DNA of 64,000 bases from contig JAPEUQ010000019.1 of assembly GCA_027946365.1 (NCBI GenBank), positions 124,001 through 188,000 of the forward strand. The letters are read 5' to 3'. Under the pieces are notes generated by a model. The model saw only the letters and a program-made list of their open reading frames with translations. It was not told where the DNA came from and did not search any database. The position numbers and the translations under genes were made by a program. Numbering within the stretch: the stretch's first letter is position 1; each line of letters starts with the position of its first letter. This document shows, in pieces, positions 55,557 to 64,000 of the stretch. This DNA is from Kalmusia sp. IMI 367209. Lineage: Eukaryota; Ascomycota; Dothideomycetes; Pleosporales; Didymosphaeriaceae.

Positions 55557-56427
55557 CTGAGTTGGTGAGAGGAGCTGGGGAAGTGCTTCTTGTGGTGCGC
55601 AAGGGAAGAACTTGGGTGGTTGTTGAGAAATGGATGGTGGGAGCTGAGGTCGTTAGCAAGTATATATAGAGGAGCGTGGAAGTGCTGGGGTTATATGAGA
55701 GCCACAGGTCGCTGCGGCGGCAGCAAATTGACGCAATCGAGATAAGAGAACGAGGAGTAAACGGTGAGGAGCTGTTTGAGGTTTTGGTGGATTCAGAGGA
55801 GGGGGACGGCGGGTCGTGTGCGGGAGTCGTAATTGGCTGCTGATCGACATGTGAATTCATCGAGACAGACCGAAAACTGAATCAGTTTAGGGATACTATA
55901 ATGCGGAAAGAATAATCCAAGAATGTCTCGCTTATTAAAGTATTGTAAGTACAATACGTGATTGAAGTATGCCAGTTATATGTCAATGATCGATAATACC
56001 GCCTAAACTCACAAACCTACTCTAACACCACGAAAAACTAATGGTGGCACTCAGCTTTAGAGCAAGGGGAGGCTAAACGTCGCTGAATCCTGTGCCTGTG
56101 TCGTATTGCTTAGGCGGAAGCGCATACAAAGGTAATGATCACGGGACATGGGAGGACTATGCGTGGATAATGGATCATGAATATAATATAAAATTTTGTA
56201 AGATCGTGCAGATGGATATATGTGCTAAAGAAAGACGCGTCGGAACACTTCCTCTCTCGTGAAAATGCGCGTTCGTTCTTCGTTCGGGACCTTTGCCTAC
56301 TTCTTGGGCCCAATGCGATGCTTAGGAAAGATTTACGATAACGCTCCTCAGTGCTATGATATAATCGATAGACGTATACTGATCCTGGTCAGGTCAGTAT
56401 AGATGTGAAAAAAAAAAGGCAGAGCAG
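55557..56427. other. Gap without a gene
   Basis: 871 bp upstream of the small membrane-protein gene and downstream of the monooxygenase. AT-rich in its second half. No supported coding frame other than the chance frame up to 55860. Confidence 0.4.
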
Positions 56428-57847
56428 CTAGTGGTTCTTGGTCATGCCTCGAGTATAAAAAGGACTCTGCTTCACTTTCTCCCAGTCATGCAACAGCTTG
56501 GTGTTCGCAGTTCCATCCCGGACTTCGCCTCCGCCGCGTTTGATCATGCCATCTTCAAACTCGGTGATGGTCTGCGTCCTGTCCGCACCCTCGCGGATCT
56601 TGATCAGGGCATCACGGAGCTGCCCAGCATCCGTGATGGAGTGGTTGAGTCCTTGGCCTCGTTGGTACGTCATTGGGTGTACTGCGTCACCGACCATGGT
56701 GATCAGTCCCCCATGGTTGTCCCACCGGTGGCCATCGCGGCCAGGGTCCCAATCAGTCATGCCCATGTACCATACTGGCGTGTCGTCTGGCGTCCACTGG
56801 AACGCGCTCTTCCAAGGGTCGCAAAACTTCTTTGCGAGCTCCTTCAGTTGCGCCAGACGCTGTGCGTCAGTCCAGTGAGCAGTGGCTCTCTGCTCTTCCA
56901 GACTGCTTCGCCACGAAAAGTAGAAGCTGAAGGTCCAGGTGGTGGGGTCGTCTGGATCATCGACGGACTGGGTCGAGAAGAAACCGAAGAGGTTCTCTGG
57001 GTGGGCAGCCGCGAGATACAGAGGATGGAAGCTCCGCAGAAACAGCGCCTGATCCTTGGGGAATCTGCATTGGACGAAGGCGGCACAATACGGGATATTG
57101 TTGATGGCTCCTCGTTCAGAGCCTAGAAGACACTGACGAGTCGTCGAGCGAGCACCGTCTGCACCGACCAACATGCTACCGGTGGCTGATGTCCCGTCGG
57201 AAAAGTGTGCCGTGACCGAGTTTTTGTCTTCGGCAAAGGTGACATTCGCCAGGCGCTTCTCGTAGCGGATGTCGAGGCCTTGCGAGAGGAAGGCTCGTAA
57301 CTTGCTCCTGCGCAAGCGGTAGAAGAAGTCGATGGTAAAGGCAGCAATGGTCTTTCCGGTGTCACCCTGGACAAATGTCAAGGTATCTTCCTCTTTTGTC
57401 GGCACGTACGGGTCGGCCTGGATGCTCTGGATCTGCGACCACCACGCATCCGGCATCAAGCTCTCGAGCACTGGAGCGCCCCAGTGCAGCCCCATGCTCC
57501 AGTCGCGCTCGCGGACGGTCGGGGCATGTTTCTCGAAAACGACACAGGGTATATCCGCCTGCGGGGCGTCAGCGAGGTGTGACGGTGGCAGAAGGATCAA
57601 CAAAGCCACGCAGGGCTGGACGGGGCACCTAGTGGGACGGCGAACGCCCAGGTGGCACAATGCGGGCGGCGTACCTTGCGGAGGCCCTGAGCAAGCGCGA
57701 GGCCCGTACTGCCTGCGAATCAGGTGAGACAAGGGTGCGAGTAAGCAAGCAGATTGGTACCTATTTACCGGAACCGATGACAAGTAAGGGCAGTCGGCCA
57801 CTTGCGACACCGTTGGCGGCGTGGGCGCCATTGTCTGCGTCGGCCAT
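56428..57847 (-). CDS. FAD-dependent monooxygenase (aromatic hydroxylase type)
   Basis: Three exons: 57847-57769, 57712-57675 and 57558-56428, giving 415 aa. Only with the 38-nt exon 2 does the FAD-binding Rossmann motif appear: LPLLVIGSGSTGLALAQGLR (GxGxxG), then ADIPCVVFEKH. The DG motif is SMLVGADGARSTTRQCL, and the GD motif is MVGDAVHPMTYQRGQGLNHS. Between lies the usual substrate domain (FFSTQSVDDPDD, FSFYFSWRS). The family hydroxylates aromatic or polyketide-type substrates with NAD(P)H and O2; it is common in degradation and in secondary metabolism. Length is normal. It is divergent from a methyltransferase gene with a 502-bp shared region that holds an inverted repeat. The substrate is not known. 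Confidence 0.92.
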
Positions 57848-58349
57848 GGGGAAGCGTTAGGCAGGGGATTCGGCCACGGGCGTGGGCGGTCCGTTTGATG
57901 GATGGCAGCGTCTGCCTGTGGAGGTTGGTTGTCGCCAAGGCGTCGAGGACGGGCGCTGCATGGTGGGTGGGAATGGCAAGCTCCCGCCCTGCCTGCCGCT
58001 GCCCCCCACCGCACACGTGGGGACGATCGTGAGAAGCGCGCTTCTAATTCGGCATGGCCACAAATAGGGCCAATATTTGGCCAAATCGGGCCAGACACGG
58101 CCGGCCCGAGGCATCGCCTTGGCTATCCGCACGTTCGCGGCGGCGCCTTGCCTCCCCGCCGCAGGTGGTTTTGCAGCACGGGCGTGGCCGGCTGCTAACT
58201 TCCCACCCACCGACAAAGCACCCCGAATTGCCAGCCAGACCCGACCCGCCGGCTCATCAATCGCGCAACTGGCGATGTGTCTTGCCGCTGCGTCAGGCCT
58301 CCTGTCCCTCCCTCTACCCCGCGACCGCTAAAGCGACCCTCTGCGAGCC
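57848..58349. promoter_or_regulatory. Shared promoter, monooxygenase / methyltransferase
   Basis: 502 bp between divergent starts. It contains a cluster of GGCC-type words between 58053 and 58104 and a perfect 6-bp-arm inverted repeat (listed separately). Open frames crossing it have no motif. Confidence 0.5.
58068..58082. promoter_or_regulatory. Inverted repeat GGCCAA-TAT-TTGGCC
   Basis: Arms GGCCAA and TTGGCC with a 3-bp spacer, near the middle of the divergent promoter (220 bp from one ATG, 268 from the other). The symmetry fits a dimeric regulator. CCAAT is also read on the plus strand (58070-58074), so a CCAAT-binding factor is a second option. Confidence 0.45.
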
Positions 58350-59610
58350 ATGGCTGATCCAGCGCCCAAGAACGCCGACGCGTTCAGCCTGCACTCCATG
58401 GGACACGACAGTGCCATCCAGGTCGACGACCACCAGGAGCCGCATGCCTCGCCCCCGCCGCCATCTGTCGATGCTGCCGATCATCTTCCCGCCCCGGCGC
58501 AGGCGCAGGTGCAGGCGCAGGAACAGGACGACGACGGCAACAACGAGGGCGATGCGCCGGATGACTACGTGTCCGACTCGGGCTTCGACAGCGAGAGTCT
58601 GATCGGTGACGAAACGGACACGCTTGCATCGTCCATCCTACACTATCGCATCGAGAATGGAAGGCAATACCATGCATATCGCGATGGGGCGTACTGGGGC
58701 CCAAACGATGAGATGGCAAAGGAGATACTCGACTTCGCCCATCACATGTACCTCTTGACTCTGGATCGCAAGCTGCATCTCGCTCCCATTTCGAATCCGC
58801 AGCGCATCCTGGATGCCGGCACTGGCACCGGTATATGGGCAATAGACATGGCTGGTATGTTTGCTCGTGCCAGCGCAGAGCCTTCGTGCTGATAAGAAAC
58901 AGACCAGTATCCGTCCGCCACCGTCACCGGCACCGACCTCTCTCCCATACAGCCCGAATGGGTCCCGCCGAACTGTGTGTTCGAAATCGATGATGTGACG
59001 CTGGAATGGACGTTTCCCCCCAACCATTTCGACTTCGTACACGTGCGCGAGCTCTTCGGCTGTGTTCCAGATTGGGATTTCTTCGTTGCGCAGGCATACG
59101 AACACATTGCTCCGGGCGGCTGGATAGAAATCGTCGAGCACAGTGTGCAGCCGCGATGCGATGATGACACCATGGGGCCTGACCACTTCTTTCACCTGTG
59201 GGGCGAAACAGTCGTGGAGTTGGGTCGCAAGTGGGGCAAGCCCTTCACAATCTGGGAAGAGGCCAAGGGGCATCTCGAGAAGGCCGGCTTCGTCGACGTC
59301 ACAGAAGTGGTCTACAAATGGCCCATGAACGGTTGGCCAGAAGACAGGAAAATGAAAGACATCGGTCGCTGGAATCAACTACGGCTCCATGAAGGTGTCG
59401 AAGGTTTCATGCTCCGGCTCTTGACCCAAATCGGTGGAGTAAGTACTTTTCGTAACCATCTAGTGGCTGCTCACTCACAATATGTAGTGGTCCGTTGCCC
59501 GCGCTCAACTCCATCTCGCAGAAATGCGTCGAGAATTGAAAAACTACAAGGTCCATGCATACCTTCCAGGTACTGTGGTGTATGGTCGGAAACCACTACG
59601 AAGTACATGA
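58350..59610 (+). CDS. LaeA-like SAM-dependent methyltransferase
   Basis: Three exons: 58350-58854, 58903-59438 and 59488-59610, giving 387 aa. N-terminal ~90 residues are disordered and acidic with a Gln/Ala run (QAQVQAQEQDDDG). Then comes ILHYRIENGRQYHAYRDGAY, the usual start of the TAM/LaeA-like fungal group. The SAM motif I is RILDAGTGTGIWAIDMA (~152-168) and continues after intron 1 with DQYPSATVTGTDLSPIQP. Later blocks: FDFVHVRELFGCVPDW, YEHIAPGGWIEIVEHS, and FTIWEEAKGHLEKAGFVDV. The end, across intron 2, is WSVARAQLHLAEMRREL and TVVYGRKP. LaeA-like proteins either regulate secondary metabolism in the nucleus or methylate small molecules. The divergent monooxygenase favours the small-molecule role, by inference. 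Confidence 0.92.
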
Positions 59611-60510
59611 TCAGCTTTTCTCTCCATTTTCTTTTTATGTATTTCCTACTAGCATTTTCAGCATGAGTCGAGGAGTGATACCCGCGTCCGGAGTTCATGC
59701 AGTGTTTGCAGTATTTTCTGTAGGCTCAGGAACGTTCCGGCTGACTGTACGACATTGTTATGCACCATTCTTGTATCGAGTTTATCAACCTGTCCGGTTT
59801 TCTTCTTGTCAGTAATTGATGTTTATATCTATCTTCGAGGCTGCTCAATAGCACTTGCACGTAGCTACAGCGCCTACCTCGCGGGTCCCTACATAGGAAA
59901 CAGCGTCTCACAGAACGTCAAAGTATTCTCAGCGGCAACTTCTTTTCCAAATTCCATACTCTGATCAAGTTGTCTGCAAAGTGTGGTACTCGTACGTCGT
60001 CATGAAACGAAACACACCTCGTGCGGCGGTTACTGGCAGCCGTACTCCTTCGATGAGGTGCAAGGTAGGCACAGCCGTCAGCAGTCCTACTACTCGTTGC
60101 TGATGAAAACCACAATTACACTTGTGTATCCAGATTACGTTGTGGCCTTCCAGTTACTAACATGGCTGCATTCAGCCTTGCACGTAGCAGCGCTCGCTGT
60201 CGCACTCCTCTAGCTCTTCCAGTCGCACAACTAGGTAACGCTACAGCAGACACGCGCGGCTGCATCAGTCTCTCTTGATATCTTTTTGTGCTGGTCTTGA
60301 GTAGGGCGTAATGGTCTTACGTCCCGTCTCGCATCTCCGAATCCTCAGCCTGGCCCCCAACCTCAATATTACGAGATTCAATATTACACCCCGGCTAACG
60401 GACGCCTTCAGCCTCCCTTGCGTTGCTCAGTCCTGCCTATTTAACGCTGCCCTTCGCCGCACCCTTGGCGACGCGCGACCATCAGCGTAAGCGGCTGTAG
60501 GATCTTAGCA
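59611..60510. other. Gap without a gene
   Basis: 900 bp between the methyltransferase and the CorA-like gene, both on the plus strand. Short frames only, no motif. Likely terminator region and promoter. Confidence 0.4.
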
Positions 60511-63500
60511 ATGGATGAGGGCGACGACTCTCCACCAGCGTCCATCTATCGGCCAGCATCGCCGCGAATAGCCAGTAGATTCGACCGCTCTAGCAGCGTC
60601 AGCGGTTACGTTCCCAGGCGCGTCACCTTCAACTCAGAACGTGAATTTCACCCCGCCCGAAGGACCTCCTCATTCGCTTCGACTGTGGGCGGTGCGCCTG
60701 AACCGAGTATAGCACCATCAAACGCTACGGCCCCGCCGTATTTGATTGGAACAGCTAGACTCGCCAGTCATTCGCAATTTCAAGGTATGCTGCGATATAT
60801 TCATCTAATGTGACTTTCTGAGATTGACGTCGCACCAGGACTGGATCAATATGAAAGCTTGCAGTCTCCCACCAGCCCCTTCTTGGATGATGACGACTCC
60901 TCCGTCAGTAGCGGAAGGGAGGCAACAGACATTGAATACGACTCAGATACTGCGTCCAGTATCGACTCGAAAGTGGATCAAAGCTCAAAAGTCGAAGTGA
61001 CACCAGCCGACTCAAATGCTCCAGCGATCTCAAGAGGCAATGTGCACCATGTTATTAGCTCGCAATTCACGAGCTATGGAGGTGAAGACACGAATACGAC
61101 CATTGAACTCAAGATTAGTCAAATGGGTGACCCGCACAATGCTGATGTAGTCTTTCGGTGGATGTACGTCGGGATCTATCCTCACACTTCGCCTACAGCA
61201 GCTAAGTCTACAGACACCTAGAAGAAGATGTCATGGACTTTGAAAGCTTCACAGTCAGTTGGAAATACTATCCACCGAACAGAATCTGACTTCAACCAGG
61301 AAACCTCCCTCCAGGTGCTGAAGCTCTCACTACAAGAGAAAAGAATGGTCAAAGAGAAGTTGAATATTGTGAGTCAGCAGCACGAGAAGTCGTTCTTCGC
61401 ACAGTATGCGACGAGTGGGCGTAATATGGACCCTTTCGTCTTTCAGCAATTGTGGTTCCAGCCGTCCCCCACGCATTCGCATTTGAATCGCAAGATCACC
61501 GTTGCTTGCTTCCCATTTTTCCTTCTTGAAGACCACATAAAGCGAATTCGCTTACGGTCATCTTCCAGCCATCCTCCTCTGACACTTCTGCAATCTGTTG
61601 TATCATCGACAGAGCCTGAACGAGATATGCGTCAAGTTGTCTGTCGAAGCATTACTGGGCAACACCGTCGGTGCTTCTACGTCGGCCAGCTGTGGTGTCT
61701 GATCTTTGATGATGGTAAGTGAATATGGCATACCACGTATCCTCTGACCGAAACAGATCAAATTGTAACTTGCGCACGTCTACCCGAGCAAGAGCTCGGT
61801 GGCGATGTCGTCACTATCATCAAAGAGCCAGTTCGCGATATTCCCAATGGTCCTTTTATCAAGGTAACGGATGGCGGCAATTGTATATGGAGGCTTCGTC
61901 TTATTGAGTGTATGACGTGGTTTGTAAGCTGAAGGCGTACACCTCTCGTGACCAACAGACTGATCATGACCTAGCAATTCACGGCCAACTTCATGGAAAT
62001 TAATAGTAGTCTCACAGATGTTGTACGCCGATTCGAAGATATTTTCAAAGTCACCATGAGCGGCCGGCCTGTTGCATCGGAAGACTGGGCTAATGTCGTC
62101 AAGAAAGCCCAAGCAACGCCAGTTCATTTGGTTTTAAGCAAACGGTTAGCTTCAAACGCTTGCCTCCTTTGAGTATTGCTCACATGAATAGTGCATATGC
62201 GGAGAGACTTATACCTGTGACTGATCAAGCTGACGACGATACCACCTCTGTCTCGGATACTGATAAGCTCTTCCCCTGGCAGCTCGATGAGATGCCGCCT
62301 GCGCCAGGCATCCATCGTTCTATCTATGTCGATGGGATAAATATCGAAGACTTTCGGTATTCGGGACCGGAAATGGAAAGCTGGGACTTCGCATCGAAAA
62401 CGAATCTAGAAGCCGTTTCAAATGATGTTTCCATACCACAGAATGAGGCAAGATCGGAACGGAATGACCCAAATCGTCGAGAGTCTTCCTCGAGTGCACG
62501 TCCCGGCCAGGAAACCAATAATTTCCATGCTTTGCTATGCTTTAGCTCCTCCCACAGCGATTCGTCAAATGTATCTGTCCGTGATACAAATACCCAACAA
62601 GCTGCACGGGAAGGCAGATTACCTGGTCTTCTTGCCCAAATCGATAACAAGCTTCTCCTCAACTCCACAGAGTATGAAAGAAAAGCTTACGCCAATTGCC
62701 AACCAAAAACTCTACCAGAAGTCACCAGATACTTGCTAGCTATAACTCGTCTGAATGAGGATGAAGAAGAACGTCAATATATGCAAAAGCTTTCTCCATT
62801 GGATACCTTCTTTGTGGCTGCCGTTCAGACCATAGAATTCTTTCTACCTCTTGAGGATGAATCTATTGTTACGAAGAAATACTGGGGTGCGGTTTATTTC
62901 ATAATAAAGGTATGTGCAGTGAAAGCCTGATAAGTACGATATCTAATGTCAACAGAATGTTCTTGCAGATCCTTTACTCGGATCGTCGCGGGGCACTTCA
63001 AAATCGATGAACGCGTTTAAGCGAGTCGCTCACCTTACCAGTATTCTTCGTAAAGAATTATCGAAACCACACGGTCCGGACTTTGCGACAACGGAAATGC
63101 CTGTCGAATTTCGCAAAGCTTGGATGCACTGCATCCGGTACCTCCTGTTGTTTCGATTCAAGAGCAAATACACTAAAGAGAGAGAACGACATCTGGAGAA
63201 GTGTGAGGCTTTTCTAGACCGTGGAAGAATACGTTTGTGGAGGGCTGCCGCCAAAGTGCCATTGCATAGGAAAGAAGTTGCGACTCCCCTTGCGGTCGTG
63301 ACCGTGGCCATTAGCAACCTAATTAAGGATGTGAATAGGAATGGAACTTCAGTTGACATTGCGCAAATGTACAGTCAATATTGGAAAGAGTTGGTAAGTT
63401 CACCTCGGCCTTTTAATATATTTAGCTGACAAATCTAGGAAACGCAAATCAAATCTGGACGCATGAGGACAGCCCAACAGGACATTGTCAATCTACAACA

Positions 63501-64000
63501 AGAGGTCAAGGCAGCTCAGAAGACTCTCCAACACCAACTCTACACGCTCAAGGATTTGTTCGATAAAGTGGAAGAACAGAGCAAGGGCTGGTCTGAACTC
63601 AACAATCACGCGCCGAGGACAGAGATACCTTTACTTTTGGACTGCATAAATCGTGTCCAGCACAGGATCAAAGTATTTGACAACATCAACGCTGAATCGA
63701 TCAAGTTAGAGCATTGGATGAAAGAGCAGTTCGCCTTGACCAAGAACCGACAAGAGAACGCCATCTACGCATTCACCATCGTGACTGTTGTATTCCTGCC
63801 GCTCTCATTTGTTTGCAGCTTCCTAGGAATGAACACTACGGGGATTCGTGACATGGACAGCGGACAGTGGGTCTTCTGGGCTTCGGCTCTTCCGTTGACG
63901 TTTATTGTAATCTTGTTGGCACTCCTCCTGACCGATGAGTTAGGCCACATTTGGATGGTGGCACAGCAGCTTTTCGTACCACCAGATGAGTATGGGGGCT
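60511..64000 (+). CDS. CorA-like Mg2+ transporter family protein, cut by window end
   Basis: Nine exons visible: 60511-60784, 60839-61163, 61214-61253, 61300-61714, 61757-61923, 61975-62144, 62192-62909, 62956-63393 and 63439 to the edge. All eight introns are 42-54 nt and keep frame; over 1,030 codons are seen and the stop lies beyond the window. The N-terminus is disordered with acidic Ser runs (FLDDDDSSVSSGREATD). VVFRWIHLEEDVMDFESFT crosses introns 2 and 3, a block common in fungal CorA-like proteins. The C-terminal part has a coiled coil (DIVNLQQEVKAAQKTLQHQL), then membrane segment 1 with AIYAFTIVTVVFLPLSFVCS, the CorA signature GMN in FLGMNTTGIRDM (~980), and membrane segment 2 (ASALPLTFIVILLALLL). 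It may carry Mg2+ or act as a sensor; fungal members with such long N-termini are little studied. Confidence 0.88.

Noticed and set aside
55240..55860. 206-aa minus-strand frame
   Set aside because: Ser/Thr/Pro-rich; the overlapping spliced model gives a membrane segment and a Cys-rich domain, which is a better gene.
1..64000. tRNA, rRNA and CRISPR-like arrays
   Set aside because: I looked for tRNA B-box words and repeated spacers on both strands and found none in a proper context; the repeats present are simple microsatellites.

Overview
The window is nuclear DNA of a filamentous ascomycete (Pezizomycotina). The gene content fits a Dothideomycete best, but I cannot prove the class. Reasons: many short 42-70 nt GT-AG introns with CTRAY-like branch points, compact head-to-head genes, a HET-domain gene, fungal C2H2 regulators with very long leaders, a LaeA-like methyltransferase and a CorA-like transporter of the fungal type. 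I see no rRNA, tRNA, CRISPR or bacterial operon. Most genes were rebuilt by joining exons so that frame and family motifs agree; exon borders are given in each entry.

Layout. 0-9 kb: an ankyrin-repeat relic, a secreted DJ-1/PfpI protein, an unknown protein, a NAPE-PLD-type phospholipase D, a secreted T2 ribonuclease whose frame breaks at one point, and an F-box protein. 9.4-10.6 kb: a decayed gene. 12.9-14.5 kb: C2H2 regulator A. 16.4-18.6 kb: EMC3 and signal peptidase subunit SPC2, head to head. 19-20.2 kb: unknown protein. 23.8-27.7 kb: C2H2 regulator B. 29.6-32.7 kb: C2H2 regulator C. 33.3-35.7 kb: STT3. 36.2-38.5 kb: a poly-Q/Arg-rich protein with Cys pairs. 40.5-48.1 kb: a gene-poor accessory stretch with a HET gene, a 57-aa zinc-ribbon microprotein, weak small ORFs and a possible LTR relic. 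48.1-54.7 kb: housekeeping block with PI-PLC, a small cupin, RNA polymerase III subunit RPC25 and a NUFIP/CCCH protein. 55.1-55.6 kb: a small membrane protein with a Cys-rich domain. 56.4-59.6 kb: FAD monooxygenase and methyltransferase, divergent. 60.5 kb to the end: a CorA-like transporter cut by the window edge.

How the parts relate. EMC3, SPC2 and STT3 all act on nascent proteins at the ER membrane (insertion, signal cleavage, N-glycosylation), and two of them share a 242-bp promoter. The three C2H2 genes share the same unusual finger module and look like a local paralogous family; each has 1.9-3.5 kb of geneless upstream DNA. The monooxygenase/methyltransferase pair shares a 502-bp intergenic region with a 15-bp inverted repeat and could be a two-enzyme tailoring unit. 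The least ordinary items are the C2H2 family, the zinc-ribbon microprotein, the monooxygenase-methyltransferase pair, and the broken ankyrin, RNase T2 and 10-kb genes.
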